From Cavenderia fasciculata (Eukaryota; Evosea; Eumycetozoa; Acytosteliales; Cavenderiaceae): a stretch of DNA of 64,000 nucleotides. The notes below the pieces were generated by a model. That model ran no database searches and was not told the origin of the DNA. It saw only the letters and a program-made list of their open reading frames with translations. The stretch covers positions 2,418,001-2,482,000 of the forward strand of contig NW_004457735.1 in NCBI RefSeq assembly GCF_000203815.1. Reading direction: 5' to 3'. Position numbers and translations under genes: made by a program. Shown one piece after another: positions 1 through 11,705 of this stretch (the first letter of the stretch is position 1; the number at the start of each line of letters is the position of its first letter).

Positions 1-2385
1 TAATGATCTTTTTAACTCCATCAATAGATATAATCTTGGTTTTTGCATTTGGCTATAAATATTGGAAAGAGAGAACACAACTTGGTTAGAATCAATCAAT
101 CAACTATCATCTTTCTTTTTTTTTTTTTTTTCTTTCATACCTCACAACTATGATTTGCAAATCTAGCTCTATTTCCTTTGAATGTTGCATCTACAATAAC
201 ATCCTTTTCAATGGCAAACATAAAACAGTCTACACCATCGTTTTGATACTTTCTTTCTCTTTCATCTGCTATTTTCTGTCTAATGATTTCTCCGACATAC
301 TCTATTATAAACTCTCCAGCTACAATTGATTTCTTTGCAAATGCACCCAGAGAATGGATGGAAGATGGTTTGACGACAACCCGAGAATCTTCACCTTTTA
401 ATAACAAATACTGTGCATTGTCAGACAGCAAGTGGTTATGGATACCACTATTTGTTGAGAATCCCAGCACATCTTTTAGTCCTGGAATGCCAATTTGATT
501 AATCTTTTCCATACTGTATACAGATTGTATTTTCTTTGTCAACAATGCAATGGTTCTTTCTCTAGTCTTGAATGATATAATCTCGGATTTTAATCTTTCT
601 CGTTCTATCATTATCTTTCTTTCTCTTTCAGTGTCGGCTGGATTACCACTGGTTGTTTGTATTGGTGTTTTACGATTGAATACCGTAGTTCTTGCACATC
701 CATCAAGTAAACTTTTACTCTTCAATACCAACTGTTCTACCAAATCTTTGGTATCCAAAATATGTTTTCTAGTGTACCATCTACACTTTATAGACTCTGG
801 AATGCTTTCCAAACTCGATACTATACTTTTTTCATTGAATCCAAAAAATGTAGATACAGGCATCACGATTGATCTACGTGCATTCAAACGAACTTGATTG
901 ACTGCAGTAATAAATTGACTCCAAACATGAGTCAAAGATGTTCCATAAAAGAGGTATTTGGCTCTTTCTTTTTCATCTATCGAATTTGGACATTCAATAG
1001 GTACAATGATAAAGATTGGTACATTACCATGTTGTAACACTTCAACAAGGTAATCAATTCTAGAGTACTCGTCAAAAACACTCCAATATCTTCTAATTGC
1101 TTTGTATCCAGAAGGATAAATATGATCCACTGAATGAAATAATGGATTTTCATCTATAATTTCTCCTAAATTTAATAATAATAATGATCCAAATCTAAAT
1201 AAATGAATTAGTAACTATCTCTATCTATCTCTATCTATCTATTTCTTTATCTTTTTTTTTTATATATTTACCTTAACATATCATTTGATGAATCAATATC
1301 AATAAATTTATCACCATGAGTACTATCAATAAAACTTTCCAAAAATATTTTCCTATTTTCAAATTGATTTAAACATTGCTTAATATCTTTGAATTGATTT
1401 GATTGTACTACTATTGCAGTAAATTCTTGGGACACTTGTTGTTGTTTTTCTTCTTCATCTTTTTCAACTTTAACTTTTTCAATCTTTACTTTTTGTTTGG
1501 GTTGTTTTTCTTGTTTTTCCAATTCTACAATATGTTTATGACATCTAAGAGTTCTATCGTCTGGATGTATTCTACCTTTGTTTTTGATTGCACACTCCAA
1601 ATGATAAATATTTTCGCACGTTTGAACAATACATCCAATTGAGGCACCATTCTTGTTGCAAAGACTGCACTTCATTTTCTTTGCATATTGGATGATATTG
1701 TTAGAGTGAATGAGAATGGAATCCTCTGATACAAATATTCCACTACTCCAATATATACAATAAAGATGGACAAACTTGTCGAGTGTATGATCCAAAGGCA
1801 ACAATCTTCCTTGGACACCCATATTTCCTTTGGTGTGACATAAAAGACAAGCAGCCAATTGGTCACGTGCAGGTACTGGTGGCTTTTGTGATTCCTTGGT
1901 TGGTCTAAGAAGCCATTTCTCCTTGACAGTTTCCACTTTGACATCTTGCTCATCACCATTGCTCTGGATCTTTGAACAAGATGGACAAACCCAATCGTCT
2001 TCCTCTGGCAGTGCATCTAGACCAGCACAATAAGTATGGAAACCTAGGTCACAACGGTCACAAATCAATAATAAATCTTCATTGTCCAAAGCCATGCAAA
2101 CAGAACAACATTTACAATCGGCGCATTTCCATGTCAATCTATCAATGACACTGGCAACCTCTTCAGGCAGACCTATACAAAATGTATGAAACACTTCACC
2201 ACAATCTACACAACATATCAAGGTTGATGGAACAAATGACTTTCCAACGACAGATGGAACGTCGCCACTTAAACAAACTTTACAAAGATCAATACGGCTC
2301 TAGTATAGTAGTAAAAAAAAACAATAAGTTAATTTTAAAAGGTCTCTCAAGCATACTGGTTCGTTCTATTAATAACCATCATCAT
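1..2385 (-). CDS. Trithorax/MLL-like histone lysine methyltransferase, 3' end outside window
   Basis: This encodes a putative nuclear histone H3 lysine methyltransferase of the trithorax/KMT2 type. My model is join(1..52, 141..1194, 1272..2297, 2357..2385), with phases that agree at each junction. In order it has two PHD fingers (about residues 12-110, motifs LCKVC and CSVCMALDNEDLLLICDRC), an extended PHD (about 145-255, CLLC to CHKH), FYRN (from 352, LGEI and IYPSGYKAIRRYW), FYRC, then a SET domain (about 628 onward) with HSLGAFAKK, FIIEYVGE and RFANHSC. The last visible exon continues as EPNAKTKIISIDGVKK, which matches the family after NHSCE. FYRN joins the SET exon only if the acceptor at 1195 is used. 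The tiny first exon is tentative: an alternative acceptor two bases upstream exists and the true start could lie further upstream. Post-SET cysteines would be beyond base 1. Confidence 0.88.
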
Positions 2386-3059
2386 TGTAATAAAATAAAA
2401 AAGTAACATCATTGATTTAATAAAATATTATTATCACCGTTTCAACAACAATAATGATAATAATTTGAAATTATTTATATAAATTAATATTCTCTTTGAT
2501 TGGTTGGGGTTTGAGGAGTTTTTTGGAAAATGTATATATAAAGGTGTGTGGAGGGAGGTATGATTAATTGTGGATCATAATGTGATTACTGGCTATAGAA
2601 AAAAAGTTGGAAAAAGGTACCACTTGTTGTTTGATGTTGTTGTTGTTGTTGTTGTTATTGTCCTGATATTGAAAAAATATTACATAATATGATAATGTTA
2701 TGCTTTTAATCCGCTTTGCATGATTAACTGTTTACTATAGTAATATAATAATAATAAATAATGGTGATATAATTGGTTGGTTAAAATATTCTAACCTAAT
2801 TTTGATAGTAGTAGATAATTACATTATTTAAAAATGAGCTCGCTCCTTTTTTGTTTTAAAAAAGTTAAATAAATATAATAATACCCAAATCCTCCAATAA
2901 ACACTTAATCATCATGATTAATTGAATCGTTGTTGTTGTTGTTGTTGTTGTTGTTATTACTGTATTATTGGTTATGCAATGAATGTGTGATGGGTGATGG
3001 TGAAAGTGATTGTGATGATGATGTTTGATGATGATGATGGTAGTAATGATAAATTATTT

Positions 3060-5897
3060 TTAATTCATATTTACTCTTACTGCATGATCATTGTAATATG
3101 GAAGGTTGATATCCACATGGTTTGGGGTTGGATATTTGCTGGCAGCACTAGTCTTTACATAATCATTTATACTAACTCTGGGTTGGTTGGCAGAAACGAT
3201 TATGTGTCCTCCTTCGGGTGATTCCATAGTTTCGGTGTGATGATGGTGGCTGTGATGTTGGTGGTGTTGAGGGGGTGGTGGTGGCAATTGGTGTTGTTGA
3301 TGATGGTGGCTGTGATGATGATTACTATTAACAATTGGTGAACTACTACTATCATTTTGGTATGGGATTTGGTGACTCTGCGTTGGAATAATATTTTGGT
3401 TTCCATAAAAGTTTTGTTGATGATCCGATGATGAAGTCAATTCTTCGGGTGATTTTGAAAATGACTGTTGTTGTTGTTGTGGATGATAATATTGGTGTTG
3501 TGGTGGTATTTGTTGATAACCATTATAATTATAATTCATTTCCATAGAATGAGTTTGAATATGATTATTATTATTATTATTATTATTATCAGAATCACTA
3601 CTCTCTTCATCAATGTGTCTAGAAGAAGAGTATTCGTTGACCATTTGAATCTTGTCAACTGCTTCATCTGGAATGTTACTATTCTTTTGACGCTTTTTTG
3701 GGCTACCTATACCTCCTGCTGCGGACCTACCACCCTTTTTCTTTTCAGTCACCTCTACTACACTGCTATCCTTCTTTTTACCAATTGATTTCTTTCTCTT
3801 TGCACCTGGTTGAGCATCACCAGAGGGTGAATCTTCTACATGTTGTTGTTGTTGAAGATTTTGTTCTAGTAAATGAACGACATGGTTTTGCTTGGCCAGT
3901 TCTTGTTGGAGTAGTTGTTGGTGTTGTTGGAGATGTTGTTGGTGTTGCAAAAGGACTTGGGATTGTTGGTGTTGAGAGGATGGTGTAGTGTATGGATAGT
4001 AGAGGTATGATTTGTTGTTGTTGTTGTTGTACATTGGTGACTGTTGTTGTTGTTGTGGTGTTAGTGGTGGTTGTTGAGTCGGATGGCCGTGGTGTTGGGG
4101 TGGTGGAGGTAAAAGAGATGATTGATTGTTGGCAACAACTGGGATTTGATTCTCATCAATCATACTTTCAATGTGTTGAGGTGTAAGGTTGGGTAAACTG
4201 TACAAGGGACTTGGAAAGTAGGGGAGTTGGAGGGTTGGAGTGAATGGAGCCATTGGGGTCATAGAATTAGAGTCGATGTTGGAATTAAAGTGGCTATTAA
4301 AGTCGAGTTGTGAGAGGTGTGACTCTGCCGGTGAAAAGTGCGATGGTATTCCAGAATCAATTGGGTGATGGGCATGATGTGCGAGATAATGTGATGGATG
4401 GAAGTGTTGTGGCATTGGTTTTCTTGATTTGGGGAAATAAGAATGATGTTGATAAACTTGTTGTTGTGGTGGTTGTGGTGGTTGTGGTGGTTGTGGCATC
4501 GGTTGAATAGGTTGTTGATGTTGTGTTTGGTGTTGAATCTGTTGGTTATTGTTATGATGATGATGATGATTATTATGATGATGATGGTCGTCCTCGGTAG
4601 AATTATTATTATTATTATTATTATTATTTTGATTTGTTGGAGGTGTTGATGGTGGAGGTGAATTGTATTCGCTTGTTTGGTTATTGTTATTGTTATTGTT
4701 ATTGTTGGGAGTTGGTGCGGCAGCACTGCTTTGGAATGGTAAAAGTGGGATTGGTGGTTGGGTAGGCGAAGGATTTACAGACGAGTAGTGTGGTGGTGAG
4801 GATGGGGTTTGGTGTGACGATGTAGACGAAGACGACGACGACGATCCTCCTTGGTATGAAGCAGACGCAGACGTCGAGTTTGACGACGAAGATGATGTAG
4901 TATGAGAGTAGGTCATTGGTGTGCCCTCCAATGAGGCGGGATAAGGTGCGTAGTGTTGATAGTGGGATGTTGGAAAAGGATTATGTGACAGTGAAAGGGG
5001 GAGTGGTATCAAAGTGGGGTTGGTCGAGATTTGGTTGATAAAGGAGGAATTGGGCGTTGATGGATATACAAGTGGTGATTGGGGTGCATGTGGGTAAACC
5101 TGTGAATAGTATTGTTGGTAGCTGGCAAAATGTGGTGAAGACGATTGGACTGAAGATGATCCACTTCCACCTCCACCATAGTATTGCTGTTGCTCTTGGT
5201 ATTGGCCATACGGTGATTGAGTTGGTTGTTGTTGTTGCTGCAGTTGTTGTTGCTGGGCCAACAACTGTTGTCTCTTTTTCTTTTGCTTTTTGGCAAGTGC
5301 GGCTGCGGCGGCTGCTGCAGAGGACGAAGAAGAAGAAGAGGTAGTAGATGTAGTCGATGTACCATAATTATGAGCAGAGGCAACACTGGAAGAGTTTGGT
5401 GTAGGGTTGTCTGACAAACATGAAGATGGTGAAGCAGATGTAGATGAGGAAAGAACCTCTCGTGTCGTGTGGTTGGACTGCTGGCTTGGTGCGGGACCTT
5501 CAGTGTACCCTCCATCGTCAGAGTCTTCATCGGTGCTATTTGATTGGTTGTATTGTTGTTGTTGTTGCTGCTGCTGTTGCTTCTTGTTGGCCGAGTTTGC
5601 CGAGGAACGGATGGAACCATTGACACTCATCAAATACTCACGCTTGAGTTTGAGGAGCGGAATGTTGGTGTTGAACACCCGGACTGTGCCCCAGCCACTG
5701 CAATTGTTGCCCGATATGGTACGCGTCCAATGCGTCGGGTTCGTATAGACGGTACCATCGGTTGTATGGATCTCACCTTTTGGATGGATATACCCGAGGT
5801 GTTGGACACCACGGTAATTGTATCGCACTTGGGTATTGGGGGGCAACAATCCATGGTGTATCAAATTCAGTAGCGAAACATTATGTTCGCTAACCAT
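3060..5897 (-). CDS. RAMA-domain protein with long Gln/Asn/His/Ser-rich tail
   Basis: This is a single-exon 945-residue protein. Residues 5-85 resemble the RAMA domain (seen in MPND-type proteins and next to restriction methylases): LLNLIHHGLLPPNTQVRYNY, then GYIHPKGEIHTTDG, YTNPTHWTR and GWGTVRV. In that family the domain is thought to bind DNA or modified DNA. Almost everything after residue 110 is low complexity: poly-Q, poly-N, His-rich blocks such as HHHHNNHHHHH, poly-S and an Ala run. One basic patch around residues 690-740 (KRKKSIGKKK and PKKRQK) looks like a nuclear localisation signal. The start is the first Met, immediately before the domain. A role in chromatin is plausible but inferred. 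No catalytic domain is visible. The gene lies head-to-tail with the methyltransferase gene downstream. Confidence 0.72.
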   Translation of the reverse strand: MVSEHNVSLLNLIHHGLLPPNTQVRYNYRGVQHLGYIHPKGEIHTTDGTVYTNPTHWTRTISGNNCSGWGTVRVFNTNIPLLKLKREYLMSVNGSIRSSANSANKKQQQQQQQQQYNQSNSTDEDSDDGGYTEGPAPSQQSNHTTREVLSSSTSASPSSCLSDNPTPNSSSVASAHNYGTSTTSTTSSSSSSSAAAAAAALAKKQKKKRQQLLAQQQQLQQQQQPTQSPYGQYQEQQQYYGGGGSGSSSVQSSSPHFASYQQYYSQVYPHAPQSPLVYPSTPNSSFINQISTNPTLIPLPLSLSHNPFPTSHYQHYAPYPASLEGTPMTYSHTTSSSSSNSTSASASYQGGSSSSSSSTSSHQTPSSPPHYSSVNPSPTQPPIPLLPFQSSAAAPTPNNNNNNNNNQTSEYNSPPPSTPPTNQNNNNNNNNNSTEDDHHHHNNHHHHHNNNQQIQHQTQHQQPIQPMPQPPQPPQPPQQQVYQHHSYFPKSRKPMPQHFHPSHYLAHHAHHPIDSGIPSHFSPAESHLSQLDFNSHFNSNIDSNSMTPMAPFTPTLQLPYFPSPLYSLPNLTPQHIESMIDENQIPVVANNQSSLLPPPPQHHGHPTQQPPLTPQQQQQSPMYNNNNNKSYLYYPYTTPSSQHQQSQVLLQHQQHLQQHQQLLQQELAKQNHVVHLLEQNLQQQQHVEDSPSGDAQPGAKRKKSIGKKKDSSVVEVTEKKKGGRSAAGGIGSPKKRQKNSNIPDEAVDKIQMVNEYSSSRHIDEESSDSDNNNNNNNNHIQTHSMEMNYNYNGYQQIPPQHQYYHPQQQQQSFSKSPEELTSSSDHQQNFYGNQNIIPTQSHQIPYQNDSSSSPIVNSNHHHSHHHQQHQLPPPPPQHHQHHSHHHHTETMESPEGGHIIVSANQPRVSINDYVKTSAASKYPTPNHVDINLPYYNDHAVRVNMN

Positions 5898-8800
5898 TTA
5901 TAAAAAAATTGTTTTATATATAGAAGATGGAAAAATGAATATGTGAATGCCTTTTTTTGATATTGATTGATGGTGTATATATATATATATGGATAAAAAT
6001 ATTATTAATAATATCCTTTTGTTTTTTTTTTTTTGTGTGTGTTGGAGATTATTTGGGGAAAGTTGGAAAAAAAAGTTTTATCGACAATGTTCTTTTAGAA
6101 CATCAATAAATTAAAAGAGTATGTTGTTTTGATTGATTCCAGAGTTGGAATATATGATCATAATGTGTATTCAAAATAAATAAATAGATGGTGGTGGTGG
6201 CGATGGGTAAATAAATGACAAAAAAAAAAAGGTTCTAAACCTTTTGGTTAAAAATAAATAAAACGACAACAGTAGAGTAGGAGGTGCGGTAATGATGATG
6301 GAATTATTAATTATTATTTTGTTGAATGGAATGGAATGGTATATAAATATATATAAATATATTGTTTTTTCAAATAAATAAAGTGATCTATTTTAAATAT
6401 ATGGTGGTGGTGGTGAGATATTTAAATGTGATGATGAAGTTAAACTGTTTTCCAAGTTGAAGAATGTTAGCAAAGCGGATGTATTGAACCAATTCAACTG
6501 CGGCAGACGGTACTGTTTTTTTAAAATCTATCAATCTCTTTAATTTAAAAAGAAATATAAAAGTTAGTATTTGTTTTGGTATGAAATGTCATCACACATA
6601 TAAATAAATTCAAATTAAAATATCATCATCGACAAGGAGGACAAGTAGTGTATATATAAATAAATAAACAAAAATAACCTTTATCAACAACCAAACAAAC
6701 TGCATCGACAATTGAACAAGAGATGGATTATGACTACCACCAAATAGAATTAATTTGGTAAATGTTTTTTGTTAACAACAACAACATTAACAATATTCCA
6801 GGAGAGTACTGGAAATGGACTGGGCTGGACTGGACTTGACTACTACACAAATAATAATATTTTACTGTTTACTGTGTACAATAACAATAACCAACAACAA
6901 CAACAACAACAGTAAGAAAGTAAAGTAGTACTATGAAATTTTGTACCTATTTCCAAGCCAAGTTTTTTTTTGGGAACTACTTTTTCCCTCCTCCCTCTGC
7001 TGCGTTGTGGTAGAGTCAATTGTTGCAACAATTAATTGAATTGGGTATCTATATACCCCTCAACCATCTATCATGCAACAATACCAACAACAGCAACAAC
7101 AACAACAATCCCACAAACAACATGATGAATCAAAATTGGATATAAATATTCTACAACAATATCCACTTTGAATCTATTGATCTTGTTAATCTGTGCTAAC
7201 TCTCTCTCTTGTTGTATTGACATGTTTGGCAATGAACATTTGAGCCAATTTTTAAAAAATGTTTGATTTGGAGAGTCATTTGACTGAGTGACCGAGAGTG
7301 TGTGGAGAGTGAGTGAGGGGTGTTTGGATAATTACATATGCAACAGTTACCAACCAAACACTCTTCTTCTTCTTCTTCTTCTTCTTCTTTCATCAGATCG
7401 GATGACATGTATTGTTTGTGTTGTTTGATGGTGGAAGCAATAATATAAATAAATAAATACACTGTTGCAAGTGTATCTGTGTGGTGATTCCCACCCCCAA
7501 GTGTGTGTGTGCTCAAGCTATGAGGAGAGGAGGAGGAGGAAGGTTTGATTTAAATTTGATGTTTAAAACACACACAAACAAACACACCAGTGTTTTGAAA
7601 TAAATAAGGTAAAAGATCATTTTGAACTGACCCCAGTTTGTACAAGACAAAAAAATCTAAAGAGCATAGTTGTATGCATATGTGTGTGTCTATGTGTGTG
7701 TGTATATATCTATAGATTGCTATTATATGAACAACAACAATTCAATTCCTTTTGTGACCAAGTACCGTATCTGTTTGTCCTCTCTCTCTCTCTTTCTTTC
7801 TCTTTCTCTTTCTTTTTTGTACTATATGATGAATAGAATAGGCTTGACTATTCTTATTCTTATTCTTAATATTATTAAAATATTATAATAATGAGACGAT
7901 GATAATTGATGAATGATGACCAATACTATTCTTCTTTGATAAATACTAACTTGTAATAGTTGTTGATTCTCTGTATCTGTTGGCTATTACTATGATGATT
8001 ATTACTATTATTACACAAAAGATTCTTCTTTGCTTGTTTCGTAATCTTCTTGTTTGTTATGTTATATATATATGTGTGTGTTTTAAATAAAAGTATATCT
8101 ATATCTATGTACTCCTTCTGCTGCTGCTCTATTGTGTAAGTAGATAGATAGATACTAGTAGTTGAAGGAATGACAAAAAAGCAAAGGTAAAGGACAAAAA
8201 AAAAGTACTGATCAATTGGGGAGTCGGGTAGCGTCAAACGGTTTGATTGAGAAAGTTTGAGCTTGGATTTTTTGAGACAGACGTTTTCAAAAAAATGAAT
8301 AGTCATCTTGTCCTTTGCACCACCCTTTTTTCATTCAAAAAGACGAAAGATGGTGTGGAAACCAAACCCCCTTTGCATTGGATTTTCCTTTCTTTTTTTT
8401 TTTTTTTCTAAACTACAAATGCAATGAATGATGGTTAGATCTGCAAACTTACAATCTCTTTAAATATTATTATTTTAGATGTTTTCTATAATTTTATAAA
8501 TAAATATGATAATAAATAATGGTAAGATAAATAATAATAATATTTAAAAGATAATTTGAATGTTAGAATAAATTAGAATGTAATTTTTTAAGAAGAAGAA
8601 ATCTATAAACAATAATAACAATGAATGAATGAAAGGATGGAAGGGAGGGAAGGGAGGGAAGAAGGGTAGTAGTAGTAGTAGTAGCTAGATTGAATTTGGT
8701 AAATAACCTCTGATGAGTAAAAGGTCAATGTTGTATAAATAAATAATTTGTAATAAAGGTGGAAGAAGGAATTAAAATTGTGATGGATGGATGGAATCAG

Positions 8801-9596
8801 CAAACCAAGCAAATGGATGCTCCTCCTCCTCCTCCCTCCTCCGCTTTTCTCCCCCCTATCAGTAAATCATCAATCAATCAGTCAATAGGGTTTGTTTGTT
8901 TGAGAGAGTACACGGTAGCAGCAGTAGCTGAAATAGTAATAATTATATTTGTGCAACAACAATAGAGAGCATATGCGCACCAACGACAACAACAACCAAC
9001 ATACAGCAGTTGATGGTGGCAGTAGCAGAGGGTAAAAAGGGAAGAGTAAAGAGTAACATCAACGATTTGATTTTCTTATCATTGAAGGACTGGGATTGTT
9101 TAAGAATTTCACAACAACCAAAACATATAAATATATTATTATTATTCTGGTGATGATCTTCCACACCACCACCACCACAACTGCGCGGCACACACAGTTA
9201 ACTTGGATATTTTGTGGTAGTAGTGCAAAGCATATGAACTAGAATTATTATTATTATTACTATTTCTTTGATCAACAAAATTAAAGTACAACATCACAAC
9301 AACACCCAAAACAATATAGAATCTATGTTTTTATGCGTGTGTGTGTTTGTGTGTCTGTGGGTGTTTAGGATTGATGGTTGGATCGGGATGGCTGGATGGT
9401 TGGTGGATATTGAATTGAATTATAAACTCACACCAACAAACAATGTGATTGCACATTTCAGTTCACCCATACAAATATTACTTTTTTCTCTTTACTTTTG
9501 TTGTTTTAAAGAGGGTTGTTGTTGTTGGTTTGGCGGTAATGGTGGTGGTTGATTGGTTCTAAATTTGGCATCATCATCATAATAATATATCCCATG

Positions 9597-9659
9597 GGAA
9601 TGAAATGATATAATATAATAACAAAGGATATTATATTATATTATATTATATATCATTCC
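9597..9659. repeat. AT-rich foldback (short inverted repeat)
   Basis: GGAATGA at 9597-9603 pairs with TCATTCC at 9653-9659. Inside it ATATAATATAATA at 9608-9620 pairs with TATTATATTATAT at 9629-9641. It may be a small MITE-like remnant or simply a hairpin formed in AT-rich DNA. Confidence 0.6.
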
Positions 9660-11285
9660 ACCGTCACAATGTGATGACGATTACATCAAAAAAGTGATTG
9701 TTGGATATGTGGGTATGTGGGTGGATTGTTCTCCAAGAGAGTAGCGGTGATCTTTCCCCTCTTCATATCCATTACCTTATTATTATTATTATTATTATTA
9801 AATCTTAGTACTACATGTGCATTCAGCATCGAATCTCTGTGCTGGCTGTATTTATGTATATATGTATATATGTTTATGTATCTGTTCTGTTTTTTGTTTA
9901 AACATAGATTGAACAAACAAACAAAATAATGGTGATGATAATTATTGATGGATGATGTTGTTGTTAACAAAATCAAATACTGATTCTTGTGCAAACGATG
10001 ATGATGATGATCACTATCACCCAAGTTAATATATATGTATGTATGTAGACAGACCCTCACTGCTACTATCAACCAACCAACCAGCTAGCCAACCACCACC
10101 ACTACCAATATAGATTAATTTTAAATCAACCTCTTTAAAGTTGTAGCAATCAGATGCAACAACAATATTGTGTGCGTTGTTTGTTTCACATATATATTTA
10201 AATATATGTCGACAGTTAGCTATCTGGTGGGGTTGGTGGGTGACAGGATGTGGAGTGCGTGGGTGTGTACACATGGGGGCTACATGCAAACAAACAAATA
10301 CAACAAAAAGAGGAGGAGGGAGGGAGGGATCTGGCCATTCATTACTACAGCTAAAGAATATCAATGATGATCCCATCCTATCCTATCCTATCCAATTAAT
10401 CCTTGGGTGTTTGTTGTTGGGTGGTAGAGGAGGTGGTTTGATCAAAGTTGGGTTGGGTTGGGTGTTGATATTATTATTATTAACCTGTTTGGTGATTATT
10501 AACCTGCCTGTTTTTCTATTTCTATTTGTATCTTTGCTTGATTATATATATATGATATGATAGTAGGTGTCGATGTCGATGATTATAATATATTTTGCAA
10601 AAGTGATTATAATCTCTTTTCTTTTTTTGGAGGTTTTCAAGTACTTCAAAATTATATTTTTTTCAAATAATCGAATTCTATTCTGTTCATCCCGAGGAAC
10701 ACCAATGATGAATGATCCAGGGGATATCAACATTGGTCACCACCATCTTCAATCTCTCTCTGGAACACAACCATTATCATCGTCGTCATCATACCGTTTC
10801 AGAGTATTGAACAAACAAAGTAAGGTCAAAAAAGAATACCTGGCCAGATCCCACCCCTATATCCGGATCTGTCAATTGTTGTGGGTATGAACAAAAAGTA
10901 GTAAACAAACAAAGGGTCTACCAAGACTAGACAAAATAGGTTCAACCTTACCTTTTTTAGTTTGTTGTTATGTTAAGTATTTTCTTAAAGAGTTGTTAAA
11001 TGCCGATTGTGTTTGTGGATGTGATATATATATGGGTAAAAAGGACTGGATGGAGCTTTGTTGTTCTCTCTCTGTCTCTGTGTATTATTAAATTATATGA
11101 ATAGGTTTGTAGGTTGAATGATAATTAATCGTAATGTTGTGTGGTTTGATTGACAGAGCCATCACACAAACAACAAACAAGCTCTCTCTCTCTCAAATGC
11201 AAATATCTTTTTTATTTTTTCTCTTCTCTTTAATTATGTAACGGCGATGGTGATGAACAAGGTTTGATGAAACCGAAACATAAGG

Positions 11286-11329
11286 GGGGCTAGGTTCTAG
11301 CCCCTATAGCCTTGCCTCTGGTCTAGAGG
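11286..11329. repeat. Pair of GC-rich hairpins downstream of Hsp70
   Basis: GGGGCTAG (11286-11293) and CTAGCCCC (11297-11304) form a perfect 8-bp stem with a 3-nt loop. CCTCT (11315-11319) and AGAGG (11325-11329) form a second stem. The GC content is far above that of the surrounding DNA. The block lies about 380 bp past the Hsp70 stop codon, so it is probably beyond the mRNA end. It could be part of a small non-coding RNA; I cannot assign a family. Confidence 0.45.
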
Positions 11330-11705
11330 AATATCTTTGACGCGCGAATTGGCCCAATTTCCAAAACCTCCCACCATCAGATTAGTTTGGTTTAATCTCA
11401 TTAATCTCCTCATGTTTTTTCTCAACCCCATTAATATCTCTCTCGTCTGCCAGTCTATCTATTTTTCGTTCGCATCGACTTTGGATTGATCCAAACCAGC
11501 CCATGAGTTTAACAAATGTTAGTGGGGGTCAGGGTTTTAAATGGATCTCATCTCACATCTTAAACAACAATTTGATTGTTTGGACAAACAAATACAACTC
11601 TACAATTACAAATAAATAAAGATATAATATAAATTATTTTTTTAATTTTTTAAGACTTTTTATTTTCTACTATAACGGGTTATTTAACAAGATTCTACTT
11701 TTAAT

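Larger units (their letters stand above)
5898..11705. other. Long region without a convincing gene (5.8 kb)
   Basis: Open frames here are short and of low complexity, and contain CA/TG microsatellites, CAA/TTG runs and AT tracts. Exceptions worth noting are a coding-like island at about 6392-6560, a second at about 10540-10890, an AT-rich foldback at 9597-9659 and two GC-rich hairpins at 11286-11329. The region contains the upstream area of the RAMA gene (transcribed leftward) and the 3' flank of Hsp70. Intergenic spacers elsewhere in this window are usually below 1.5 kb, so the length itself is unusual. Confidence 0.6.

Noticed and set aside
7196-7516. 106-codon frame with a Glu run
   Set aside because: Low complexity, lies in a microsatellite-rich area, no splice-supported extension.
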